Source: Winogradskyella ouciana (GTDB taxonomy: Bacteria > Bacteroidota > Bacteroidia > Flavobacteriales > Flavobacteriaceae). From it: 64,000 nucleotides of DNA. The notes beneath the pieces were generated by a model, which saw only the letters and a list, made by a program, of their open reading frames with translations, made no database searches and was not told the DNA's origin. Positions 15,518 to 23,214 of this stretch are shown piece by piece (the first letter of the stretch is position 1; the number at the start of each line of letters is the position of its first letter). Made by a program: the position numbers and the translations under genes. The stretch is taken from assembly GCF_009709615.1 (NCBI RefSeq), contig NZ_WJYA01000004.1, positions 310,001-374,000 on the forward strand, in the 5' to 3' direction.

Positions 15518-15808
15518 ATGGACTTACAGATTACCAACTACAACAATCGCTTTCAGATTAAAGGAACCTTAAACAAGTTGAACTTAAAAACATTTCACGC
15601 ACATTTCTCTAATATTTTTGACAAGCTAGATGATGTTTTGTTAGATATTGAAAGTGTTGAAAGCATTGACAGGGCAGGTGTAATGGCTTTGGCAAGATTA
15701 CACAATGAATCGATAACAAAATCAAAACGATTATCTATAGTCGGTTTGGGCTGCAAAGACTTATACGACCACTTTAAAAGTCAAGAAGAAACTACTGTAG
15801 CTGCATAA
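15518..15808 (+). CDS. STAS-domain protein lacking the phosphorylatable serine
   Basis: The 96-residue protein is a single STAS fold: IKGTLNKLNLKTFHAHF, DVLLDIESVESIDRAGVMAL and RLSIVGLGCKDLYDHFKSQ. STAS proteins such as SpoIIAA act as anti-anti-sigma factors switched by phosphorylation at D-S-S-G. Here that site is D-R-A-G, so the target serine is replaced by alanine and the protein should be locked in one state or work differently. No kinase, phosphatase or sigma gene is near. A tandem repeat lies just upstream and a terminator just downstream, so it forms a single-gene unit. Confidence 0.83.
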   Translation: MDLQITNYNNRFQIKGTLNKLNLKTFHAHFSNIFDKLDDVLLDIESVESIDRAGVMALARLHNESITKSKRLSIVGLGCKDLYDHFKSQEETTVAA

Positions 15809-15833
15809 GCAGTTTTAGATAAAGATTTAAAAT

Positions 15834-15892
15834 AAAGTGTTTCCGACTAGTGTTTTTCGTGACAGATTAATGCTCTTGGAAACACTTTTCTT
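15834..15892. terminator. Long-loop terminator after the STAS gene
   Basis: AAAGTGTTTCC (15834-15844) pairs exactly with GGAAACACTTT (15878-15888) over a 33-base loop, followed by a T-rich run (TCTTTT). It lies between the STAS gene and the convergent SnoaL-like gene and could serve both. Confidence 0.65.
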
Positions 15893-15902
15893 TTAGAGAC
15901 TT

Positions 15903-16373
15903 TTAGCAAGACATATCAGCAACAATTTTCCATTCGCCTGCAATCTTTTTAAAGATAATGATAAAGACTCCATTGGCATCACCAATGTCCCGTTTTAAGT
16001 GATATTCTCCCATTACCCAATAATTGTCACCTTCAATTTTAGAAATATCATTGATAACGAACTTTAACCTACCACTTTCTGCTTTTGTTGGGTACGCTTT
16101 TTTATATCTAGCTAATGTGTTATCCCAACCTAATGTAAGTCCATTAGATCCATAAAATTTTAACTCTTCACTTTTCCAATAGCCTTGCATAAAACTCTCT
16201 AGATCATGATTGTTCCAAGCACTTTCTTGAGCTTGCATGACTAAACGAATACCAGCTTCTGCATCAACCACACTAGTGGATGGTAAATTATTTTTTTCTG
16301 TGTTAACATCAGCCTTTACGCTAATACAACTAACAAATAATAATGATAAAACTAAGGCATAGACAAATCTCAT
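15903..16373 (-). CDS. SnoaL-like/DUF4440 lipoprotein
   Basis: The 156-residue protein has a lipoprotein signal MRFVYALVLSLLFVSC. The NTF2-like domain has IRLVMQAQESAWNNHDLESF, MQGYWKSEELKFYGSNG, LGWDNTLARYKKAYP and IIFKKIAGEWKIVADMS, the usual pattern of DUF4440/SnoaL-like proteins. These form cone-shaped dimers that bind small ligands or catalyse simple reactions. Being anchored by lipid, it acts in the periplasm or at the outer membrane. The substrate is unknown. Confidence 0.87.
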   Translation of the reverse strand: MRFVYALVLSLLFVSCISVKADVNTEKNNLPSTSVVDAEAGIRLVMQAQESAWNNHDLESFMQGYWKSEELKFYGSNGLTLGWDNTLARYKKAYPTKAESGRLKFVINDISKIEGDNYWVMGEYHLKRDIGDANGVFIIIFKKIAGEWKIVADMSC

Positions 16374-16465
16374 AAGGTTGAATTTTTTAATTATTATATA
16401 AAAGTAATAACTAATTATAATATTCTAAGAGATTTCTTAAATAGTGGTGATTGCACTTATCGAAC

Positions 16466-17566
16466 TCAAAGCACCCCTTTCTGTTTCTTTAAAAACGCAT
16501 CTGCTTGGTGCTGCATCAATTCGCGTGCTTTTTCACGCTTGTAGTTCATTACTTCTTCCTCGTCGGCAATTTCTGTGTAAACTCTGTTATTGATTTCGTT
16601 GTCGGTAGCTACCAGTAATTTGCGTTCGGCAACCTGTTGATTTACCCAAGATTTTACTACCGTTTCCTGGTCTTCTAACTTAAAGTCATATTCACCTTTT
16701 GGAGATAATAGTTTTGCAATTATAGGAGAGGTCTCTATAGCCAAAAACAAAAGAAATATAAAAAATGAAGGCAACCAAGGCAGTACTCCCAAAGCATTAA
16801 CACGTGCCATTAAGCCATCAAAATTATCGATCACAGGTTGCGATTCTGCAACATTGGCTTTATAATCTCCCTGCAAGGCTATGATATCATTTTCTATAGC
16901 CTCTATCTTTGCGTTGTTATCTGTCTTAAGTTGTTGTAATTCTGCTAAAGCAGCATCATGTTTTTCACGTTTTTCTTTATAGACAGGGCCTTTGCCTAAT
17001 TTCATGGTTCCTGATGTGCCTTCGGCTTCTGTAATATAAGTGTCGTAAAGCGCATTGACTTCTGTTTCTTTGGTGTCAATCTGCGATTGTAAACCTATAA
17101 TCTGATTTTCTAAATCCGCAATTTTAGGATTAAACTGTTGAGCAATCTGATTTTGATTGGCTAAGGTTAAATCATTCTTCTGCTCCAATAGAACTTGATT
17201 GATTTCCTTTTCAAAAATCTTTAGTTCTAATGGTTTTGAAATAACAATAGCGATAATTACTGCCAAGAAAATCCGTGGAGTGGCTTGAAGGATTTCGTCC
17301 AAAACATTGTCGCGTTTCTTTATTGTTGAGACAATATAACGATCTAGGTTAAAAATGAGCAAACCCCAAATAATTCCGAAGAAAACGGAGGTGTATAAGT
17401 TGTCAAAAACGTTGTAAAGCGCGTAGCTCGATGCGATTGTGGCCATTAGAGCCGTAAAGAAAACTGTAGCGCCAATACCAGCGTATTTATTTTGTTCGCC
17501 AATGGAACATTCGTCTAGAATATCCGTATCGGCTCCCGAACATAAAATGAAGAATTGTTTTAACAT
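16466..17566 (-). CDS. DUF4407 family membrane protein with coiled coil
   Basis: The 366-residue protein opens MLKQFFILCSGADTDILDEC, the DUF4407 signature. Membrane segments follow at AGIGATVFFTALMATIASSYAL (in parts), FFGIIWGLLIFNLDRYIVST and IFLAVIIAIVISKP. A long coiled coil (about 130-240) comes next, then a fourth membrane helix (LPWLPSFFIFLLFLAIETSPI) and a charged tail. The family resembles large inner-membrane scaffolds of unknown function. It is a single gene; GATTGATTG copies upstream (17569-17592) may be chance. Confidence 0.88.
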   Translation of the reverse strand: MLKQFFILCSGADTDILDECSIGEQNKYAGIGATVFFTALMATIASSYALYNVFDNLYTSVFFGIIWGLLIFNLDRYIVSTIKKRDNVLDEILQATPRIFLAVIIAIVISKPLELKIFEKEINQVLLEQKNDLTLANQNQIAQQFNPKIADLENQIIGLQSQIDTKETEVNALYDTYITEAEGTSGTMKLGKGPVYKEKREKHDAALAELQQLKTDNNAKIEAIENDIIALQGDYKANVAESQPVIDNFDGLMARVNALGVLPWLPSFFIFLLFLAIETSPIIAKLLSPKGEYDFKLEDQETVVKSWVNQQVAERKLLVATDNEINNRVYTEIADEEEVMNYKREKARELMQHQADAFLKKQKGVL

Positions 17567-17633
17567 GATTGATTGTTTTTTGATTGATTGACTATTAGAA
17601 CGCTAAAACCTATGATTTGTTACACTATATATC

Positions 17634-17663
17634 AAAAAAAGCCTCGATAATCGAGGCTTTTTT
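17634..17663. terminator. Intrinsic terminator of the second BlaI/BlaR1-like pair
   Basis: AAAAAAAGCCTCGA (17634-17647), loop TAA, then TCGAGGCTTTTTT (17651-17663) form a strong hairpin with a T run in both directions. It lies between the end of the M56 gene (17693) and the start of the DUF4407 gene (17566), both on the minus strand, and insulates the latter. Confidence 0.88.
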
Positions 17664-17692
17664 AAGATTTTATAATTATTAGTCTTTGACTT

Positions 17693-19543
17693 TTATTGCT
17701 TTTCCATAATATAAACTAATGGCCGACCATCTTTAGATTTTTCTGTAGCTTTAATATTAAACATTTTTTTTGTCTTCATGAGTTTAATTGCCTGATCTGA
17801 AGAAATGGATTTTCCCTCACTAAAGAATATTGCATCAGCTTTTGCCATTCTTATTACAAACTCTAAAGGTGATTCTGGTGCTGGCGGAGGAGGAGGTGGT
17901 GGAATGTCCTCACCTCCTTTTCTAACCTTTGTTGGTTCTGGCGCTGGTGGTGGAGGCGGAGGAGGTGGCGGAATATTTGGCCATGGTTCGGCATTCTCAC
18001 GTTGCGCTTCAGTCATTAGGTTACTGTAAATATTATAGTATTTATCGTATTCCTTTTTCTTGATTATAGGGTATTCTTTTATTTTGGTATTGGTTGCTTC
18101 AGCTTTTTTAATGGCAGCATTCATTTTTTTTGCCCATGCATCGTATTCTGCAATTTCAATTACTGTAGGTCTTTCTTGTTCTACTGGTGGAGGTGGTAGT
18201 GGAGGCGGAAAACTTGGCCATGGCTCTGCTACTTTTTTCTGAGCTTCTGTCATAATATTGTAAATAGCTTTGTATTTATTGACCTCTTTTACCTTTACAA
18301 TAGGATATGCGTTTACGTCATTATTGGCTTTAGCTTTAGCCATGGCAGTATTTATTTTTTTTGCCCAAGCGTTATAAGCTGCAATTTGTTTTTGTGTGGC
18401 TTTTTGTTGTTCGCTATCTTTTACATCAAGACCTGGAAAAGGATACTCAAGAGCTTGTTTTTTCTGTTGAGCTGACATTCTTTTATAGATCTTTGAGAAT
18501 TTAATTAAGTCTTGTTCGTCAATAGGAGGATACCATGTAGCATCTTCTGAAAGTGCTTTACTTTCACTATGTATTTTCTTAGCCCAAGCATTGTATTTTT
18601 CTATTTCTGTTTTTGTGACTACTTGTTGAGTCTCAATTTCATCTACTCTAGCACTGCTTAGTTCAGATGTTTTTTCAACATACTCCCTTTCAGCAAAACT
18701 GTAAAAAAGAATAGCAATAATAGGGAGCAATAATAAGCTGCTCAACCAAATTCTGGTTTTTGATGTTTGTGTTTTCATAACTGTAAATCGTTTTTTGATG
18801 GATGAATAATTGATGGCACTCGCCAGCTGATGCTCTTGAGTACTTGATGAAAATTGTAGTAATATGTTTTGATACGTTTTGGTATCTGAACCTTCTTGTA
18901 AAACGGCATCGTCAGCCAAAAATTCGTGATTAAGCTTTACATGGTGTTTCAGTACATAAATTAAAGGGTGAAACCAAAACACAATTTGAAGCAGTTCAAT
19001 AAGTATAATATCTAAACTGTGCCATTGCTTGGCATGGGTTTCTTCGTGCAGTAAAACCTCTTTCGGTATATCGTTGTTTTCAAACTTTGATTTATTCAAA
19101 AAGATGTACTTAAAAAAGGAATGTGGTATACGATAGTTTTTCAACAACACATATATAAATGAACGTTGAGGTATACGCTCATTCTTGGAGATTAGACGAT
19201 ACAATTTTGTAAGGTTAACCACAAACCGAACGGTAAATAGTAGCGCACCAATACCATAGATAAGCCATAATACGGTTTCTAAGGTCATAAACGTTCTTTC
19301 CTCAATTTGTACTTCTGCAAGACCTGATTCTATTGGGATATACATTGGCGATGAATCAAAATCTTGAACTATCGGCTCTACATAATGTGTTATAGTCAAT
19401 AGTGGTATGATTAAAGCTGCGGCAAAGCAACCTAGTAGATAAAAGCGTTTAAAATGGTGCATTTTTTGACGCTCTAACATCAAAATATAGATGAGCCAAA
19501 AAGCCAACAAACAAGCCGAAAATTTTAATAGGTACGTATCCAT
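17693..19543 (-). CDS. BlaR1-like M56 metallopeptidase with proline-rich triple-repeat tail
   Basis: The 616-residue protein has membrane helices near 2-22, 34-52, 88-108 and 265-283. Its M56 site is HEETH (166-170), followed by KLNHEFLADDAVL (203-215). The extracytoplasmic part has three related units (about 313-375, 386-455 and 462-533), each with a YNAWAKKI-like block, a YPI-like block, a KYxxIYxxM block, EPWP and (in two units) a long proline run. A last proline run (548-555) precedes a closing domain (558-616). No penicillin-binding or TonB-C module is seen, so its input differs from the first pair at 3020. Proline runs suggest a stiff spacer across the periplasm. It is paired with the BlaI gene 2 bases upstream. 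Confidence 0.88.
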   Translation of the reverse strand: MDTYLLKFSACLLAFWLIYILMLERQKMHHFKRFYLLGCFAAALIIPLLTITHYVEPIVQDFDSSPMYIPIESGLAEVQIEERTFMTLETVLWLIYGIGALLFTVRFVVNLTKLYRLISKNERIPQRSFIYVLLKNYRIPHSFFKYIFLNKSKFENNDIPKEVLLHEETHAKQWHSLDIILIELLQIVFWFHPLIYVLKHHVKLNHEFLADDAVLQEGSDTKTYQNILLQFSSSTQEHQLASAINYSSIKKRFTVMKTQTSKTRIWLSSLLLLPIIAILFYSFAEREYVEKTSELSSARVDEIETQQVVTKTEIEKYNAWAKKIHSESKALSEDATWYPPIDEQDLIKFSKIYKRMSAQQKKQALEYPFPGLDVKDSEQQKATQKQIAAYNAWAKKINTAMAKAKANNDVNAYPIVKVKEVNKYKAIYNIMTEAQKKVAEPWPSFPPPLPPPPVEQERPTVIEIAEYDAWAKKMNAAIKKAEATNTKIKEYPIIKKKEYDKYYNIYSNLMTEAQRENAEPWPNIPPPPPPPPPAPEPTKVRKGGEDIPPPPPPPAPESPLEFVIRMAKADAIFFSEGKSISSDQAIKLMKTKKMFNIKATEKSKDGRPLVYIMEKQ

Positions 19544-19545
19544 AG

Positions 19546-19911
19546 CTACTTGTTTTTAATTTCTTGGTCTATAATAGACTTTAATTCTTCTAACTCTTCT
19601 TTAGTTAAGTCTGTTTTTCTTGTAAAAAACGATGCAAACTGAGTAGCACTATCATTAAAGAATGTTTTTATGAGCCCATTAACATGTTTGGAAAAGTAAT
19701 CTTCTTTTTTAACCAAAGGAAAATACTCTCGCGACTTTCCGTAGGTTTTATAATCTACAAAACCCTTGCCGATCATACGTTTTAATAAAGTGGCAACTGT
19801 AGTGGTTGCTGGTTTGGGCTCAGGATAGATATCCAACAAATCTTTCATAAAAGCTTTTTCTAGCTTCCAGAGATATTGCATTAACTGTTCTTCGGTTTTT
19901 GAGAGTTGCAT
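19546..19911 (-). CDS. BlaI/MecI-family transcriptional repressor
   Basis: The 121-residue winged-helix repressor opens MQLSKTEEQLMQYLWKLEKA, with PKPATTTVATLLKRMIGKG as recognition region and YFSKHVNGLIKTFF in the dimerisation part. It is clearly paralogous to the repressor at 2658. It lies 2 bases from its M56 partner and has two TACA/TGTA dyads right upstream, so it is most likely self-regulating. The regulated function beyond the pair is unknown; no beta-lactamase is adjacent. Confidence 0.92.
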   Translation of the reverse strand: MQLSKTEEQLMQYLWKLEKAFMKDLLDIYPEPKPATTTVATLLKRMIGKGFVDYKTYGKSREYFPLVKKEDYFSKHVNGLIKTFFNDSATQFASFFTRKTDLTKEELEELKSIIDQEIKNK

Positions 19912-19912
19912 G

Positions 19913-19947
19913 TTCTACAATGTTAGAATTAACTCTACAAATGTAGA
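19913..19947. promoter_or_regulatory. Double TACA/TGTA operator for the BlaI-like repressor
   Basis: Two dyads lie directly upstream of the repressor start: TTCTACAATGTTAGAA (19913-19928) and TCTACAAATGTAGA (19934-19947). The TACA...TGTA core is the known half-site pattern of BlaI/MecI operators. The two dyads are centred about 20 bases apart, so dimers would bind on one face of the helix. Confidence 0.82.
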
Positions 19948-19994
19948 ATAAAATAATGATTTACAAAAGATTTTATTAAAAATATTTTTGACAG

Positions 19995-20068
19995 CCCTAA
20001 AGTTCCCTCAAGGAGACAATTCTCAAAACAAGCTCTGTTATTAGTGTCCCCTTGAGGGGACTTTAGGG
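19995..20068. repeat. Inverted repeat element in the gap before the M28 peptidase
   Basis: CCCTAAAGTTCCCTCAAGGA (left arm 19995-20017) and its inverted copy at 20046-20068 match at 21 of 23 positions, with 28 bases between. The arms read like the small palindromic elements known from flavobacterial gaps. The element resembles that at 11095-11195 in layout but not in sequence. A transcript would fold into a long hairpin. Confidence 0.65.
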
Positions 20069-20161
20069 GTGTATTGACCTTGATAAAGCTTAGAGTTTTA
20101 AAAATAGATTATAATTCTAAATAATTATCTTTACGAAAAATGAAAAAGAAAATATAAAGTG

Positions 20162-21550
20162 ATGAAGAGCGTATTTCTTTCTATGATATTTGGTTTTACG
20201 GTTTTGGGTGTCTCTTATGGACAATCTGTAGAAGATTTAATGAATCAGGTCAGCACTATAAACTTAGAAACTAAAGTCGCGGTGCTATCTGGCGAACAAT
20301 CTGCCAATATTGATGGTACAACGCAGACCATTACCAGCCGAGTACACAGCAATAACGATTTAGCTGCAGAATACATAAAAGAACAGTTAGAGGCTTTACC
20401 TAATCTCACGGTGAACTATCAGAACTTTAATACTACTGGGAAAAATATTATTGCCACACAATTGGGACAGACTAATCCTGATGATATTTACATCGTTTGT
20501 GCACATTATGATTCGGTGACGGCCTATTGTGCAGATGACAATGCTACTGGTGTTTCTGCTGTTATTGAAATCGCAAGAATTTTATCCACACAATGTACAG
20601 ATAGTACCATTATTTATGCACTTTGGGACGAGGAAGAAATAGGTTTACGAGGAGCCAATTATTATGCACAACAAGCTGCTGACGACACCAACGGAAACAC
20701 AAGAGATAACATACTTGCGGTTGTAAATATGGATATGATTGGGTACGATGGTGATGCTCCAGGAACCGCAGGCGATAATGATTTTGATATTGATGTGCGA
20801 AACATTGCGAATTCCATTGCCATTAAAGATGATTTAATAAGTATTCTCAGTACCTACACTTTTGATTTGAATGAAATAGTCGTTAACCCAGGAACAACGG
20901 CAAGTGATCACTCACGTTTTTGGAATGAAGGGTATTCTGCGGTTTTGGTTGGGGAATCTTGGGAAACCGACGATGAAACACCAGATTATCATACATCAAA
21001 TGATAGAGTAGAGGATATTGATTTTCAGTATATGACAGAACTGACCAAATTAGTTACAGCTTATTTGGCCACAAAATCTGGATTGATTAACCTTGATAAT
21101 ACAGTAACACAATCAGCAACAGAATTGACAGCCAACCAATCTACAGGCTCATATCAATGGTTTAATTGTGATACTGGTGCTGCAATATCAGGAGAAACCA
21201 GTCAAACATTTACACCGACAACCACTGGAAATTATGCTGTTGAAGTCAGTAATGGTAGTTGTTCGGAAATGAGTTTGTGCATTAGTTTTTCGGTTTTATC
21301 CACAGAAGAATTTTCACCCAATGAAATCAAGATATTCCCAAATCCGGTAACTTCAAAACTGAATATTGAAAACTTTACAGGCTCAGAGTTAAAGATAACC
21401 ATCAATGATATTTCAGGTAAAGTCGTTAGAACACAAGTCTCACAAAAAGAGCTCACAGTGATTGAACTCAATACAATGGCAACTGGTGTTTATTTTGTTA
21501 GTATAAACTCAGATACTAAATCTTCAACTTATAAAATTGTAAAGGAGTAA
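20162..21550 (+). CDS. M28-family zinc aminopeptidase exported by T9SS
   Basis: The ATG at 20162 is preferred to the GTG one codon upstream and gives 462 residues. The signal peptide ends near VSYGQS. The M28 zinc ligands are in VCAHYDSVTAYCADDNATGV, ALWDEEEIGLRGANYYA (catalytic EE), VVNMDMIGYDGD and the final His in PDYHTSNDRVED. After the peptidase comes a linker domain (about 310-375, with two Cys), then a type A T9SS sorting domain with IKIFPNPVTSKLNIENF and a terminal GVYFVSINSD...IVKE. It would be displayed on or released from the cell surface and trim peptides. It is convergent with the M20 gene, 3 bases apart. Confidence 0.92.
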   Translation: MKSVFLSMIFGFTVLGVSYGQSVEDLMNQVSTINLETKVAVLSGEQSANIDGTTQTITSRVHSNNDLAAEYIKEQLEALPNLTVNYQNFNTTGKNIIATQLGQTNPDDIYIVCAHYDSVTAYCADDNATGVSAVIEIARILSTQCTDSTIIYALWDEEEIGLRGANYYAQQAADDTNGNTRDNILAVVNMDMIGYDGDAPGTAGDNDFDIDVRNIANSIAIKDDLISILSTYTFDLNEIVVNPGTTASDHSRFWNEGYSAVLVGESWETDDETPDYHTSNDRVEDIDFQYMTELTKLVTAYLATKSGLINLDNTVTQSATELTANQSTGSYQWFNCDTGAAISGETSQTFTPTTTGNYAVEVSNGSCSEMSLCISFSVLSTEEFSPNEIKIFPNPVTSKLNIENFTGSELKITINDISGKVVRTQVSQKELTVIELNTMATGVYFVSINSDTKSSTYKIVKE

Positions 21551-21553
21551 TCC

Positions 21554-22942
21554 TTACTTTTTCAACTCAGTAAAATACTTATAGAACCAAGGAATGGTTT
21601 CTATGCCTTTTAGGTAATTCCAAATTCCGAAATGTTCGTTTGGTGAATGAATAGCGTCGCTATCTAAACCAAAGCCCATTAAAATGGTTTTGCTCTTCAA
21701 TTCTTGCTCAAAAAGGGATACAATAGGAATACTTCCACCGCTACGTTGAGGTATAGGTGCTTTTCCAAAGGTCTGTTCATAAGCTTTTGATGCGGCTTGG
21801 TAACCAATACTATCAATTGGAGTCACGTAGCCTTGCCCACCATGATGCGGAGTTACTTTTACTTTAACGCCTTTTGGCGCTATGCTTTCAAAATGTGATT
21901 TGAACAATTCAGTAATCTCTTCCCAATCTTGATGTGGTACTAATCGCATGGAAATTTTTGCGTAAGCTTTACTCGCAATTACGGTTTTGGCTCCTTCACC
22001 AGTATAGCCTCCCCAAATGCCGTTGACGTCTAATGTTGGTCTAATTGAATTACGTTCATTGGTTGTGTAGCCTTCTTCACCATAAACAGCATCAATATCC
22101 AAAGCTTTTTTATAAGCCTCTAATGAGAAAGGAGCTTTCGCCATTTCGGCACGTTCAGCATTAGAAAGGTTTTCGACTTTATCATAAAACCCAGGAATTG
22201 TAATATGATTGTTTTCATCATGTAAAGATGCAATCATTTTAGCCAAGACATTAATAGGATTTGCTACTGCACCTCCGTACAATCCCGAATGTAAATCACG
22301 ATTCGGACCCGTTACTTCAACTTCAACATAACTAAGTCCTCTTAAGCCAGTTGTAATGGAAGGTACGTCTTTGGCTATCATACCTGTGTCAGAAATTAAA
22401 ATGACATCATTTTTAAGTTTTTCTCTGTTGTTAGCGACAAAAACACCTAGATTTTCACTGCCAACTTCTTCCTCACCCTCAATCATAAATTTAACGTTGC
22501 ATGGCAGTTCGTTGTTTTTGGTCATGTATTCCAATGCTTTTACATGCATATACATTTGTCCTTTGTCATCGCAAGCTCCTCTTGCGAAAATGGCACCTTC
22601 AGGATGTAATTCCGTTTTTTGAATAATTGGATCAAAAGGTGGTGAATTCCATAAATCTAATGGATCTGGTGGTTGTACATCGTAATGACCGTAAACCAAA
22701 ACAGTTGGCAGGTTTTTATCAATAATTTTTTCACCATAAACAATTGGGTAGCCTTCAGTTTCACAGATTTCCACATGGTCACAACCAGCATTTTCTAAAC
22801 TTTCTTTAATGGCATCGGCTGTGTTTAGAACATCTTTCTTATAGGCTGAATCAGCACTAATGGATGGTATTTTTAGAAGTTCTATAAGTTCGTCTATGAA
22901 TCGTTGTTTATGTTCTTTGATGTAAGAATCTATATTTTGCAT
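21554..22942 (-). CDS. M20-family cytosolic dipeptidase
   Basis: The 462-residue protein has no signal peptide. Zinc and catalytic motifs are VLVYGHYDVQPPDPLDLW (His/Asp), GACDDKGQMYMHVKALE (bridging Asp), MIEGEEEVGSENL (catalytic Glu pair), ILISDTGMI and the C-terminal HSPNEHF. The dimerisation (lid) domain starts around GLRGLSYVEVEVTGPNRDLH. It is close to the carnosinase/CNDP-like dipeptidases of Bacteroidota and would finish digestion of imported peptides. It may act together with the neighbouring secreted M28 enzyme, though they are not in one operon. Confidence 0.93.
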   Translation of the reverse strand: MQNIDSYIKEHKQRFIDELIELLKIPSISADSAYKKDVLNTADAIKESLENAGCDHVEICETEGYPIVYGEKIIDKNLPTVLVYGHYDVQPPDPLDLWNSPPFDPIIQKTELHPEGAIFARGACDDKGQMYMHVKALEYMTKNNELPCNVKFMIEGEEEVGSENLGVFVANNREKLKNDVILISDTGMIAKDVPSITTGLRGLSYVEVEVTGPNRDLHSGLYGGAVANPINVLAKMIASLHDENNHITIPGFYDKVENLSNAERAEMAKAPFSLEAYKKALDIDAVYGEEGYTTNERNSIRPTLDVNGIWGGYTGEGAKTVIASKAYAKISMRLVPHQDWEEITELFKSHFESIAPKGVKVKVTPHHGGQGYVTPIDSIGYQAASKAYEQTFGKAPIPQRSGGSIPIVSLFEQELKSKTILMGFGLDSDAIHSPNEHFGIWNYLKGIETIPWFYKYFTELKK

Positions 22943-23009
22943 AATAATTGTTTGGTTTCAAACAAAAATAACAAAAACAAAACCGAAAATATTCTAGTTT
23001 AAATGCTAT

Positions 23010-23038
23010 TTGAATATTGAAAGTATTGTTTATATTTG
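23010..23038 (+). promoter_or_regulatory. Promoter of tRNA-Leu
   Basis: TTG at 23010-23012 and TATATTTG at 23031-23038 fit the Bacteroidota -33 TTG / -7 TAnnTTTG promoter with an 18-base spacer. The tRNA begins 26 bases after the -7 box. Confidence 0.75.
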
Positions 23039-23063
23039 CATCCCGTTATTTTCGGGATTGTAA

Positions 23064-23145
23064 GCAGGCGTGGTGGAATTGGTAGACACGCTAGACTTAG
23101 GATCTAGTGCCGCGAGGTGTGCGAGTTCGAGTCTCGCCGCCTGTA
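23064..23145 (+). tRNA. tRNA-Leu (anticodon UAG)
   Basis: An 82-nt class II tRNA. The acceptor stem GCAGGCG (23064-23070) pairs with CGCCTGT (23138-23144), with one G-U at the end and discriminator A. The D arm holds GGTAGA. The anticodon stem CTAGA/TCTAG encloses loop CTTAGGA with anticodon TAG (23098-23100), reading CUA and wobble CUN. A long variable arm (GCCGCGAGGTGT region) and the T loop GTTCGAGTC follow. CCA is not encoded. Confidence 0.97.
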
Positions 23146-23154
23146 CAAGTTAGA

Positions 23155-23182
23155 AAGCTTCAGTATTTACTGAGGCTTTTTT
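23155..23182. terminator. Terminator between tRNA-Leu and the GH2 gene
   Basis: AAGCTTCAGTA (23155-23165) pairs with TACTGAGGCTT (23168-23178), with one G-U pair, and runs into TTTTT. It ends the tRNA transcript and, read from the other side, may serve the minus-strand GH53-GH2 operon that stops at 23215. Confidence 0.8.
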
Positions 23183-23214
23183 ATTTAACGATAATTTGAT
23201 TTATTATTAGGTAA

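Noticed and set aside
17568..17592. GATTGATTG copies upstream of the DUF4407 gene as a regulator site
   Set aside because: The motif is short, made of a simple 4-base unit and adjacent to a T run; it is likely low-complexity sequence.
17805..18242. Plus-strand Gly-rich frames (17805-18029 and 18060-18242)
   Set aside because: They are the reverse of the proline-coding runs of the M56 protein on the minus strand; no independent start context or domain.
23064..23145. tRNA-Leu as the attachment site of an integrated island
   Set aside because: No integrase and no second copy of the tRNA end were found at the other side (near 58.8 kb or elsewhere in the window).
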